Part shown: one piece after another, positions 14,670-21,062 of the stretch
Numbering within the stretch: the first letter of the stretch is position 1
How the letters are laid out: every line of letters begins with the position of its first letter
IMG/VR virus record: IMGVR_UViG_3300038682_000215
Span: 1-40,868 of that record
Strand: one strand, 5' to 3'
DNA from: a virus
DNA length: 40,868 nt
The notes under the pieces: generated by a model
Databases searched by the model: none
What the model was told of the DNA's origin: nothing
The model's input: only the letters and a program-made list of their open reading frames with translations
Position numbers and translations under genes: made by a program

Positions 14670-14849
14670 ATAAAAACCCTCGCGAAGATGCTTATGGTTG
14701 GGTTCCCGGATTACCCGCCGGGCCGGGGATTGTCTCAACCGCAACGGTTGAATTTGCTCAGATAACCCGCGTAGCGCCGGGCGTTTTTGAGGTTGCTAGA
14801 GGCGGGGCACCAACTAACCTGTGATCAGAGAATTTACCGCCTCTACCCA

Positions 14850-14875
14850 GAAACCCCGGCAGTTTTCAGCCAGGG
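14850..14875 (-). terminator. Hairpin terminator
   Basis: Minus strand: CCTGGC-TGAAAACT-GCCGGG stem (14874-14855) followed by GTTTCT. It stands behind the gene ending at 14957. The tail resembles the hairpins at 15613-15635 and 15329-15353. Confidence 0.5.
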
Positions 14876-14956
14876 TGTTGGGGGGATGGGGATGGGGTTA
14901 GCCTGACCCTGACCGCGACCGTGAGTGGTGCATACCTTCTCGCATAAGTGCTGCGT

Positions 14957-15295
14957 TCATTTCTTCTGTCTCGGAAGAGGGTGATCCCACGGCGCGTAGC
15001 TAAGAAAAGCGCTTGAATTTAAAACTGCCCCGTTCGGGTATGGCGCAACTTCACCGAAAGCGCCGCTAACCAAGCAATCATGATATCGCCCGGTGTCCGA
15101 TATCCAGCTCGCATCCTCGATTTCGATAAAATCGCCGCACACTGACACAACTCTTCCAACTTCGATGCGTGTCACTGTTCGGAAAAGATAGGCTTTTCCA
15201 ATCTGTACTGGAGCACTTTGCTTTTGCTGTGCCCCGCACATTTTTGATATTTCTTTAAGCTGACCAAGAGTTAAACTATCAATATCAATATCCAT
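14957..15295 (-). CDS. Hypothetical protein
   Basis: 112 aa from the ATG at 15295 (GAGG seven bases upstream; an ATG at 15301 is the alternative). A short helix (SLTLGQLKEISKMCGAQ) is followed by a beta-rich domain: VQIGKAYLFRTVTRIEVGRV, GDFIEIEDASWISDTGRYHD. Several phages carry such small proteins, with unknown function. It is flanked by hairpins upstream (15329-15353) and downstream (14850-14875). Confidence 0.65.
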   Translation of the reverse strand: MDIDIDSLTLGQLKEISKMCGAQQKQSAPVQIGKAYLFRTVTRIEVGRVVSVCGDFIEIEDASWISDTGRYHDCLVSGAFGEVAPYPNGAVLNSSAFLSYAPWDHPLPRQKK

Positions 15296-15328
15296 TTCCA
15301 TTCCTCTTTTTTGGTTTCGTTGCACCCC

Positions 15329-15353
15329 AAAACCCCGCAAGCTGGTCGGGGTT
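15329..15353 (-). terminator. Hairpin terminator/attenuator
   Basis: Minus strand: AACCCCG-ACCAGCTTG-CGGGGTT (15353-15331) running into further T and GGGGT. It lies between the 59-aa gene (stop 15372) and the 112-aa gene. The U tract is short, so read-through is likely. Confidence 0.5.
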
Positions 15354-15371
15354 GCGAGTCTGGATGGCGCT

Positions 15372-15551
15372 CTAATCTTGCTTTTTTTCTCGTTCGAACA
15401 CGTTGCACATAATCGAGTCAAAAACAACGCACTCGAATTTTTCACCGTCGTTTACAGTGGTTTCTTCAATATCTTGATTTGAACCGGAGCGCTGAATAAC
15501 GACCTCTTTGTCGTCGGAGCAATGCGCTTCGATAATCACGGTTGTGGTCAT
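15372..15551 (-). CDS. 59-aa hypothetical early protein
   Basis: The ATG at 15551 has AGAGGA seven bases upstream. The product starts MTTTVIIEAHCSDDKEVVIQ and is acidic, probably a small beta sheet, with cysteines at AHCSD, FECVV and IMCNV. The strong ribosome site and codon-like composition support it. It is bracketed by hairpins on both sides. Confidence 0.6.
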   Translation of the reverse strand: MTTTVIIEAHCSDDKEVVIQRSGSNQDIEETTVNDGEKFECVVFDSIMCNVFEREKKQD

Positions 15552-15612
15552 AACAAAATCCTCTTATTGGAGTTGAGTTGTCTTTTAGTATTCGGCATCT
15601 GCCGTCACCCAG

Positions 15613-15635
15613 AAACCCGGCAAAACGAGGCCGGG
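15613..15635 (-). terminator. Hairpin terminator
   Basis: Minus strand: CCCGGC-CTCGTTTT-GCCGGG (15635-15616), perfect 6-bp stem, followed by TTTCT. It lies between the 47-aa membrane protein (stop 15662) and the 59-aa gene. Confidence 0.55.
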
Positions 15636-15661
15636 CGTACTGATTCAGGCTGTGCGCGCAC

Positions 15662-15805
15662 TCAGAGAAACTCGACAGTCCCGCTCAGCTTTCGGCACTC
15701 CATTGCAGCGGCACTTATCTGCATCGCGCTTTCAAAAACATCAACATCCAGCACGCCCACAACCACCGATAAAACAATGATCTGTAAAATTATCAACAAT
15801 ATCAT
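15662..15805 (-). CDS. 47-aa membrane peptide cotranscribed with repressor
   Basis: The ATG at 15805 has AGGAG seven bases upstream, located in the end of the repressor gene. The N-terminal ~20 residues are one membrane span (MILLIILQIIVLSVVVGVL), followed by a mostly polar tail. A membrane peptide expressed with the repressor could act in superinfection exclusion (inference). Confidence 0.6.
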   Translation of the reverse strand: MILLIILQIIVLSVVVGVLDVDVFESAMQISAAAMECRKLSGTVEFL

Positions 15806-15807
15806 AG

Positions 15808-16023
15808 TCATTCTCCTATCCTTCTAAGCACTGTTGATAGTTTTACCCCAAGATCCCTACACAATCCGATAGCTGTACTCAATCGCGGGTCAGCCCCATT
15901 CTCCAAGTCGCTTATAGTAGTGCGGCCAATCCCGGACGATTCCGCAACCTCGCGCAACCCCTTTCCTTTGCCGCTGCGCACCTTTTTAACTTCTATGCCA
16001 AACTCTGTTTGTTTTTCAGTCAT
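15808..16023 (-). CDS. Xre-family HTH repressor
   Basis: 71 aa from the ATG at 16023 (GGAGGA four bases upstream). The whole protein is one helix-turn-helix domain: GLREVAESSGIGRTTISDLE with LCRDLGVKLSTVLRRIG. It lacks the C-terminal dimerisation/cleavage domain of lambda CI, so it resembles Cro or small C-type controllers. It lies divergent from the rightward operon, with matching ATGTCCGG words in both promoters. It probably represses one or both. Confidence 0.8.
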   Translation of the reverse strand: MTEKQTEFGIEVKKVRSGKGKGLREVAESSGIGRTTISDLENGADPRLSTAIGLCRDLGVKLSTVLRRIGE

Positions 16024-16042
16024 GTTGTCCTCCGATGATTCA

Positions 16043-16071
16043 AATATAAATAATGTCCGGTTTAATGTCAA
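16043..16071 (-). promoter_or_regulatory. Leftward promoter (repressor operon)
   Basis: Minus strand: -35 TTGACA (16071-16066), 17-nt spacer, -10 TATATT (16048-16043). The -35 hexamer is full consensus. An operator-like word CCGGACAT lies in the spacer. Start of transcription is expected about 16036, shortly before the repressor ATG. Confidence 0.8.
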
Positions 16072-16093
16072 ATAATATTTGCATTATGTCCGG
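16053..16093 (+). promoter_or_regulatory. Paired operator words
   Basis: ATGTCCGG occurs at 16053-16060 and 16086-16093, 33 bp (about three turns) apart in the same orientation, one in each divergent promoter spacer. A partial AATGTC copy lies at 16064-16069. They are likely binding sites of the Xre-type repressor. Confidence 0.6.
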
Positions 16094-16107
16094 TATGGCG
16101 TTATAGT
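16079..16107 (+). promoter_or_regulatory. Rightward early promoter
   Basis: Plus strand: -35 TTGCAT (16079-16084), 17-nt spacer, -10 TATAGT (16102-16107). It drives the rightward operon beginning with the repeat protein. The operator word in its spacer implies repression by the divergent HTH protein. Confidence 0.75.
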
Positions 16108-16134
16108 TGGATCATGAACTCAAGGAGCGAAACA

Positions 16135-17154
16135 ATGAATAAGAAAGAAATACAGCAACGAACTCTACTAAACGGCAAGCCTTTGCCGCTTGATCAGTTT
16201 TCTTGGGGTGAGAAAACCAGAACTTTTTCTAACTCTTGCGATGGAACAGTTATCGACTTCTCCGGTTTGCAGGGCTGCACTATCGATGCTGGGTCGAACT
16301 GCACTATCAAAGCTGGGTCGAACTGCACTATCAAAGCTGGGTGGGGCTGCACTATCGATGCTTGGGTGGACTGCACTATCAAAGCTGGGTCGAACTGCAC
16401 TATCGATGCTGGGTCGAACTGCACTATCAAAGCTGGGTCGAACTGCACTATCAAAGCTGGGTGGGGCTGCACTATCGATGCTGGGTCGAGCTGCACTATC
16501 AAAGCTGGGTCGAACTGCACTATCGATGCTTGGGTGGACTGCACTATCAATGCTGGGCCGAACTGCACTATCAAAGCTGGGTGGGGCTGCACTATCGATG
16601 CTGGGGTGGAGTGCGTTGTCGTGCGTAAAGACGTTTTTGAGTTTTTCTCGCCGCAGCCGGGAAGAACAATAAAAATAAACCCTCCTGGAATTCCAAGCTA
16701 TTTAATCCTTGATGTGGATGTCTGGCGAGATATCGACGGCAACGAATGCATTGTGGCCGATGGGATTTTGTCGCGAGTTATTTCAAAGAGACAAGGTATC
16801 TACAAGGTAATCAATTACAACTCAGATAAGAAAACATTTCTTGTGGAACGCGACGGAGTTTACAGTCACGGCGACACGTTAAAGCAAGCGTATCACGATC
16901 TGAGATATAAGTTACTAGACCGCAATACTGACGAGTACGAGAGCTATACCCTTAATAATATTTTGCCGCTAGCCGACTGTATAAAAATGTACCGGACAAT
17001 TACCGGCGCTTGCGAAACCGAAACCAAAGCGTTTGTTGAATCTCAGACGGATTTAAAAGACGAATACACAATAGCTGAGCTGATTGAAAAAACTCAGCAC
17101 CAGTACGGTGGCAGTGAATTCAAAACTTTTTTTGAAGACAGGGCAGAACGATGA
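16135..17154 (+). CDS. 24-bp-repeat beta-helix-like protein (DUF7666-like)
   Basis: 339 aa from the ATG at 16135, chosen because AGGAG lies seven bases upstream; the ATG at 16114 would sit at the predicted transcription start. A short N-terminal domain ends at FSGLQG. Then come 14 octapeptide turns of the type CTIxAGSN or CTIxAWVD (about residues 48-160), with Cys and Ile at fixed positions, as expected for a tight parallel beta-helix. A C-terminal domain of ~175 aa follows (YLILDVDVWRDIDGNE, FLVERDGVYSHGDTLKQAYHD). Similar phage proteins exist without known function. First gene of the rightward operon. Confidence 0.75.
   Translation: MNKKEIQQRTLLNGKPLPLDQFSWGEKTRTFSNSCDGTVIDFSGLQGCTIDAGSNCTIKAGSNCTIKAGWGCTIDAWVDCTIKAGSNCTIDAGSNCTIKAGSNCTIKAGWGCTIDAGSSCTIKAGSNCTIDAWVDCTINAGPNCTIKAGWGCTIDAGVECVVVRKDVFEFFSPQPGRTIKINPPGIPSYLILDVDVWRDIDGNECIVADGILSRVISKRQGIYKVINYNSDKKTFLVERDGVYSHGDTLKQAYHDLRYKLLDRNTDEYESYTLNNILPLADCIKMYRTITGACETETKAFVESQTDLKDEYTIAELIEKTQHQYGGSEFKTFFEDRAER
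16277..16612 (+). repeat. 14 tandem 24-bp repeats
   Basis: Units start GCACTATC and alternate between GATGCT and AAAGCT cores, ending GGGTCGAACT, GGGTGGGGCT or TGGGTGGACT. Because 24 is divisible by three, several frames stay open here and create long shadow ORFs. Near-identity of units suggests recent expansion or gene-conversion-like homogenisation. Confidence 0.95.
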
Positions 17155-17471
17155 AAAAGCAAAAACCACGACTGAAGACAATCAACATCACAATCCCGGA
17201 AGATTCAATGCTGGTCCAGGTGGACAACGTTCCAGCGCATCAACAGTACGAGACTGCGCGCACGATGTGTAACACGCTGGGCCAGACGGTGCGGCTTTCA
17301 GCAAACAGCAGCATCATCAAAGCAGAGCCGCTCATTCAGGGCGACAACGTGCGCGCCATGCCCCGCAGACTGCACAACTGCCTGACTTGTAAAGACACCG
17401 GGTTCTATAAGCAGGGTGGAATCTCGCAAGTGTGCAACTGCACGAAGCCGAGCGGAGGTGATGCAGCGTGA
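17151..17471 (+). CDS. Hypothetical zinc-knuckle protein
   Basis: 106 aa, ATGA overlap with the repeat-protein gene. The N-terminal half is LKTINITIPEDSMLVQVDN. The C-terminus holds CLTCKDTGFYKQGGISQVCNC, a four-cysteine zinc-ribbon/DnaJ-like knuckle. Function unknown. Confidence 0.65.
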   Translation: MKKQKPRLKTINITIPEDSMLVQVDNVPAHQQYETARTMCNTLGQTVRLSANSSIIKAEPLIQGDNVRAMPRRLHNCLTCKDTGFYKQGGISQVCNCTKPSGGDAA

Positions 17472-17797
17472 GTCTTTCAAGCCGCCAAGTTGGCGAATTT
17501 CTAGAAACGCAAAGCGCAGACACTGTGCTTGACATGATTGCCGAAGCTCTTGACGAAAGCATGCTTGAAGCATTCTACGGCATGTGCTTAGAGCAAGGTA
17601 GCGAGTACCGCATAAGCTGCACACTTTTTGCCGGTGCGATTCTGGACCGCGTAGCCGAGTCTGTCAGCAAAGACGAAGAGGCGCTGGCAATGTTTGGAAA
17701 TGAGCAGGAAGACGATTGCAGCGATGTTGTGCGCGACGATAACCGAGACCGTGCTAGTGCTTGCAATGAAATCATTAATCAGGGGTATGCATCATGA
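17468..17797 (+). CDS. Hypothetical acidic protein
   Basis: 109 aa from a GTG that overlaps the previous stop. Helical and acidic (TVLDMIAEALDESMLEAFYG, EEALAMFGNEQEDDCSDVV). No recognised domain. ATGA coupling to the next gene. Confidence 0.6.
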   Translation: MSLSSRQVGEFLETQSADTVLDMIAEALDESMLEAFYGMCLEQGSEYRISCTLFAGAILDRVAESVSKDEEALAMFGNEQEDDCSDVVRDDNRDRASACNEIINQGYAS

Positions 17798-17988
17798 GCA
17801 TTGAAGCCGACATGGCGACACAAATAGTCGCGTATGTTGCAGAGCAGGCAGATGTTAAAAAAGTAAGCCCCTGCGTTGTGCTTGCCGAAGTGATGAAAAG
17901 AATGCTGATGTCTTGCGATGATGATTGTGCGCATGTTGGATGGTTTGAACTTAAAGCAATGCTGGATGAGAAGCTCAGTGAAAGTTGA
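17794..17988 (+). CDS. Hypothetical small helical protein
   Basis: 64 aa (MATQIVAYVAEQADVKKVSP, VLAEVMKRMLMSCDDDC). Overlaps the preceding gene by ATGA and contains the start of the NinB gene in another frame. Not recognised. Confidence 0.6.
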   Translation: MSIEADMATQIVAYVAEQADVKKVSPCVVLAEVMKRMLMSCDDDCAHVGWFELKAMLDEKLSES

Positions 17989-18430
17989 TCAGATTGTTTC
18001 AGGGACGTTTTTAGCGTCAATGCTGTTTAGCATATCAAGCAAAATTGACGTATCAAAAACGTACAAGATTATTATTAAAGAATCCAAAGCCAGGTCGCTA
18101 GATCAGAATGCGCTTATGTGGATGTGGCTGACAATTTTGGCAGAGCATTTCACGCTTGGTGGAATGGTTAATGAAGATGGTGAAAAGCTATCAAAAGACG
18201 ACATGCACGACATTATGAGACATAAATTTTTAGGCTATGAATCGAGTTCGCGAAAGCTTGGCCAGACCGTCATAGATGAGCATAAGCTCAGATCAACGGC
18301 CAAATTGGATTCGGGTGATATGCATCATTATTTGAGTCAGATCGATGAGTGGGCTAGCGGCCATGGTTGTCCGTTGCCCCACCCCGAAGATTGTGAATAC
18401 GTAAAACTAAGAGAGGAGCAATTGTCATGA
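17978..18430 (+). CDS. ninB: NinB-like recombination protein
   Basis: 150 aa from the GTG at 17978 (GAG seven bases upstream), close to the usual NinB length. Conserved NinB blocks: KARSLDQNALMWMWLTILAE, SKDDMHDIMRHKFLG, STAKLDSGDMHHYLSQIDEW. The lambda homologue (Orf) binds SSB and single-stranded DNA and can replace RecFOR in phage recombination. It sits just upstream of a Rad52-like annealing protein, forming a recombination module. Confidence 0.85.
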   Translation: MKVDQIVSGTFLASMLFSISSKIDVSKTYKIIIKESKARSLDQNALMWMWLTILAEHFTLGGMVNEDGEKLSKDDMHDIMRHKFLGYESSSRKLGQTVIDEHKLRSTAKLDSGDMHHYLSQIDEWASGHGCPLPHPEDCEYVKLREEQLS

Positions 18431-18627
18431 GCGGCGCAGATTACAGGCAACAGCAGGAAGAGGAAGAGTTGTTCCAGTGGGCTGAATGCCAGGGAATAAA
18501 TGCCCATGAATTTGTAGATGGGCAGGCGTTTGCCAAGCACAAGCGCCCAATACCGATAGGCAGCAGCGAATCTTTCCGCAGAGGATACAACGCACAGCTA
18601 GGGCTGGAGGATGTTTGTGGAAAATAA
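18427..18627 (+). CDS. Hypothetical protein between NinB and Rad52-like
   Basis: 66 aa, ATGA overlap with NinB. Acidic helix (DYRQQQEEEELFQWAECQG) then AFAKHKRPIPIGSSESFRRG. No recognised domain. The end of the gene supplies the GGAGG used by the next gene. Confidence 0.6.
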   Translation: MSGADYRQQQEEEELFQWAECQGINAHEFVDGQAFAKHKRPIPIGSSESFRRGYNAQLGLEDVCGK

Positions 18628-19177
18628 ACAGAAAATATTGCAGGCACCATTAGAAGCGCATGAGATTGATTTTAGGGTTCAATCCATCAACAACGGAGGC
18701 TATGCATTAATCCTGCCTTATAAGAACGCCAGGGTGGACATGCACCGGCTAAACAGGGCTTTTGGTGTAGGTGGATGGCAGCGAGAGCACGAAGTTCTAA
18801 ATGGTCGCCTTTATTGCTCGGTCGGGATCTGGAACGAAACCATTAACCAGTGGTGCTGGGTTCAGGATGTTGGAACCGAATCAAATACCGAGAAGGAGAA
18901 AGGGCAAGCTTCTGACTCGTTTAAACGGGCCTGCTTTAATCTCGGAATAGGTATTGAGCTTTATGATTATCCCGAAATATCCGTAAAGCTAAACGCTAAT
19001 GAATGGGTGAAAGGTAACGGAAATTCTGCAAATAAAGCTACCTGGGAATTTCAGCTTAAATTGTGGCGCTGGGTAATTCAGATGGAAGACGGCTTGCCTT
19101 CATTTATTGGGGCGCGAGACCAAAACGGAAAACTCAGATACAAACTCGGCACACTTAAACAAGAGAAGGCAGCGTAA
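18617..19177 (+). CDS. Rad52-like single-strand annealing protein
   Basis: 186 aa from the GTG at 18617, which has GGAGG six bases upstream; the ATG at 18611 abuts the GGAGG directly. The block TEKEKGQASDSFKRACFNLG followed by IGIELYDYP is the hallmark of Rad52/22-type phage recombinases (Sak-like). YALILPYKNARVDMHRLNRA and GGWQREHEVLNG fit the same fold. It should anneal complementary strands in phage recombination with NinB and the SSB-tailed protein next to it. Confidence 0.85.
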   Translation: MENKQKILQAPLEAHEIDFRVQSINNGGYALILPYKNARVDMHRLNRAFGVGGWQREHEVLNGRLYCSVGIWNETINQWCWVQDVGTESNTEKEKGQASDSFKRACFNLGIGIELYDYPEISVKLNANEWVKGNGNSANKATWEFQLKLWRWVIQMEDGLPSFIGARDQNGKLRYKLGTLKQEKAA

Positions 19178-19515
19178 TGAAAATAGGAATTGAGGTCAGA
19201 ATCGATGTAACCAAGATCCCGAAAGAGCGTATCTACGTTGGAGAAAAAGGGAAATACTTAACCATGACCACGTTTATTGATACCGAGCAAGAGGATCAAT
19301 ACGGCAATCATGGGTTTATATCTCCGTCAACAACGAAAGATGAGCGCGAACAAGGTGAGCAGACTCCCATACTTGGCAACTGCAAGGTGTTTTACAAGGG
19401 CGGCGGCAAGGCCGATAACGGTAGAACTCGCGATCCTGCTCAACGCCAAGAGGCCGCGCGCAGCATGCAGGGCGCGCCCAATGATGACGACTTTCTAGAT
19501 GATTGTCCTTTTTAG
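19177..19515 (+). CDS. Putative ssDNA-binding protein with SSB-like tail
   Basis: 112 aa, TAATG overlap with the Rad52-like gene. The first half is beta-like (IGIEVRIDVTKIP, GKYLTMTTFIDTE). The C-terminus DDDFLDDCPF copies the acidic tip of bacterial SSB (DDDIPF), the tail that recruits repair proteins. The position in the recombination module supports a ssDNA-binding role. The OB fold itself is not certain. Confidence 0.6.
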   Translation: MKIGIEVRIDVTKIPKERIYVGEKGKYLTMTTFIDTEQEDQYGNHGFISPSTTKDEREQGEQTPILGNCKVFYKGGGKADNGRTRDPAQRQEAARSMQGAPNDDDFLDDCPF

Positions 19516-19526
19516 GGGAAAGCAAA

Positions 19527-20018
19527 ATGAAGCTTTATGAAATAGCAAAAAATTATTCAGACTTTCTAAGTGTTGCTGACAGTGAAGAATTCGACCCCCA
19601 AACCGTGGCTGATACCCTGGAAGCAATCACTGGAGAAATCGAAGAAAAAGGACGAAACGTTGCAGCCTTTCATCAAAACATGGAAGCCGACATTAAAGCC
19701 ATGAAAGAAGCAGAGGCGCGAATAGCGGCCCGACGAAAGACACTCGAAAAGAAGCGAGACTGGTTAAAAGATTATCTGCGGGAAAACATGGAGCGGTGCG
19801 GGATCAACAAAATCGAATGCCCTGAATTTGTTGTCCGGCTCGCCAAGCCTCGCGATGTTTGCGAGGTTTACGCAGAGGATGAGCTTGACGAGCTATATGT
19901 ACAAATAAAGGTCACCAAGTCGCCAGATAAAGCGATGATACTGAAAGCGCTTAAAGATGGTTATGACGTTGAAGGTGCTCGAATCGGCAAGAGCAAGCCA
20001 GAATTAACCATTAAATAG
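19527..20018 (+). CDS. Gp157-family protein (siphovirus Gp157-like)
   Basis: 163 aa from the ATG at 19527; MKLYEIAKNY is the usual family start and GGGGAAAGC lies upstream. A long coiled coil (EIEEKGRNVAAFHQNMEADI through TLEKKRDWLKDYLRENMER) is followed by CPEFVVRLAKPR and a C-terminal KAMILKALKDG-V-GARI segment, all typical of Gp157. The family was first noted for phage resistance in Streptococcus thermophilus and occurs in recombination modules. Molecular role not settled. Confidence 0.8.
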   Translation: MKLYEIAKNYSDFLSVADSEEFDPQTVADTLEAITGEIEEKGRNVAAFHQNMEADIKAMKEAEARIAARRKTLEKKRDWLKDYLRENMERCGINKIECPEFVVRLAKPRDVCEVYAEDELDELYVQIKVTKSPDKAMILKALKDGYDVEGARIGKSKPELTIK

Positions 20019-20025
20019 GTGCAGC

Positions 20026-20109
20026 ATGATGCTAATCCTAATCCTGGCCCCTGCGCTGACTTTTTTGGCGCTGGCGGCTGGGCAGACTAAAGCAAGGGGT
20101 GATTTATGA
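20026..20109 (+). CDS. 27-aa hydrophobic peptide
   Basis: MMLILILAPALTFLALAAG forms one membrane span, then a short polar end. It is coupled to the next small membrane gene by ATGA. GGTGCAGC upstream is a weak ribosome site. Function unknown. Confidence 0.4.
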   Translation: MMLILILAPALTFLALAAGQTKARGDL

Positions 20110-20261
20110 GCTACATGGAATCGGCAGTAATAGCAACGAGCGAGGTGATGAGCATGAATCAAGCGTGTGAAGAACATAGTAGAAAGGCAGTGCGGTGGTT
20201 CGTCGCCGTGTTTGTTGCGGGGATGTTGTCGGTCGGGCTGATTGTGTGGTGGTTGGTGTGA
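20106..20261 (+). CDS. 51-aa tail-anchored membrane protein
   Basis: Polar N-terminus (MNQACEEHSRKAVRW) and one C-terminal membrane helix (FVAVFVAGMLSVGLIVWWLV). Coupled to the 27-aa hydrophobic ORF, so the two may act as a pair. A role in lysis inhibition or exclusion is possible, without evidence. Confidence 0.5.
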   Translation: MSYMESAVIATSEVMSMNQACEEHSRKAVRWFVAVFVAGMLSVGLIVWWLV

Positions 20262-20284
20262 ATAGAATCAATGAGGGCAGCAGC

Positions 20285-20695
20285 ATGAGAGCGCCAGACC
20301 TGATACTGCGCAACAATGATGGTGATAAACCGTACCTTTCGCGCTGGTACGTTATCCCGCGCAATCGCTACCTGAACATCTACCTGCACAAATTTGAAAG
20401 CAGCGACGATGACAGAGCATTGCACGATCACCCGTGGTATAGCGTGTCATTCTTGCTGCGTGGCGAATTGCTGGAGCACAGTTTTAAGGGTGCGCGTTTT
20501 ATCCCGTGGCTTATTCCTGTCTTTCGCTCTGCAAAATTCGCGCACAGGTTAGAGCTGATCAATGGCCCAGTGTGGACAGTATTTATAACTGGCCCGCGCG
20601 TCCGCCAGTGGGGGTTTTATTGCCCGAACGGATGGCGGCACTGGACGGTTTTTACAAGCCCGGACGGGCGGAGCGTTGGAAAGGGGTGTGACTAA
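20285..20695 (+). CDS. Cupin-like hypothetical phage protein
   Basis: 136 aa from the ATG at 20285 with GAGGGC upstream. RYLNIYLHKFESSDDDRALH followed by DHPWYSVSFLLRG, AHRLELINGPVWTVFITGP and GWRHWTVF read as a cupin beta-barrel with a His-x-His metal centre. This family is widespread in phages and its substrate is unknown. Confidence 0.7.
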   Translation: MRAPDLILRNNDGDKPYLSRWYVIPRNRYLNIYLHKFESSDDDRALHDHPWYSVSFLLRGELLEHSFKGARFIPWLIPVFRSAKFAHRLELINGPVWTVFITGPRVRQWGFYCPNGWRHWTVFTSPDGRSVGKGCD

Positions 20696-20883
20696 TGCCG
20701 ACGATCCCAGAATCAAACGACCCCCGATACAAAACAATGTACGTGCCAGCGTCTGCGCCGACGGCACACCATCGATACTGTGAGTGCAGTGCGTGTTTAG
20801 CTGATCCTGAGCGGTGGCCGAACCTGCACAGACCTGAGCCGGACTATGACATGAATCCATGGGAGAGCAGTGACGAGGGTTAA
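20695..20883 (+). CDS. Hypothetical small protein
   Basis: 62 aa, TAATG overlap with the cupin-like gene. CECSACLADPERWPN has a C-x-C-x2-C cluster that may bind metal; the C-terminus is acidic. It ends 20 bp before the tRNA. Confidence 0.55.
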   Translation: MPTIPESNDPRYKTMYVPASAPTAHHRYCECSACLADPERWPNLHRPEPDYDMNPWESSDEG

Positions 20884-20903
20884 GCTGGCTGTGTAGAGAA
20901 TAG

Positions 20904-21031
20904 ACAGGGGTAGCTCAAATGGTCAGGGCTGCAAGAATGGCGAAAAGCCGCTGGCAAGCGTGGAAGCCTGCAGCCCGAGCGCCGGGTCTTTAACCCGGAG
21001 GATGCTGGTTCGAGTCCAGCCCCCTGCACCA
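20904..21031 (+). tRNA. tRNA-Lys-like (anticodon TTT) with 51-nt D-arm insertion
   Basis: Acceptor CAGGGG (20905-20910) pairs with CCCCTG (21021-21026), then encoded ACCA. D stem GCTC (20913-20916) pairs with GAGC (20977-20980). Anticodon stem CCGGG/CCCGG (20982-20986/20994-20998), 7-nt loop TCTTTAA giving anticodon TTT. Variable loop AGGAT. T arm GCTGG-TTCGAGT-CCAGC. Between D-loop base A20925 and the D stem's 3' strand is a 51-nt insertion (20926-20976) closed by perfect 8-bp arms GGGCTGCA/TGCAGCCC. Without it the tRNA is 77 nt with CCA. Oddities: C instead of U at position 33, and A-C at the first acceptor pair. It may be a functional tRNA with an enlarged D arm, a tRNA that needs processing, or a decoy. 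Confidence 0.75.
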
Positions 21032-21062
21032 ATGCATTACTGACAAAGGAGCAAGAAGAATA

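Noticed and set aside
14700-14830. Plus-strand gene or terminator around the GCGCCGGGCGTTTTT stretch
   Set aside because: The stem is only four base pairs and no plus-strand gene precedes it. The plus ORF there has no ribosome site.
16277-16612. CRISPR-like array
   Set aside because: Units are contiguous 24-mers with no unique spacers and are translated in frame.
16190-16672. Alternative-frame ORFs of 130-160 aa on both strands over the repeats
   Set aside because: A 24-bp unit keeps every frame open by arithmetic. Only the frame starting at 16135 has a ribosome site and extends into non-repeat sequence.
16980-17005. Extra operator-like TACCGGACA within the repeat-protein gene
   Set aside because: It lacks the ATGTCCGG spacing and any promoter nearby, so coding coincidence is likely.
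20926-20976. Self-splicing intron in the tRNA
   Set aside because: At 51 nt the insertion is far too short for a group I or II catalytic core, and it sits in the D loop, not the anticodon. A plain hairpin insertion fits better.
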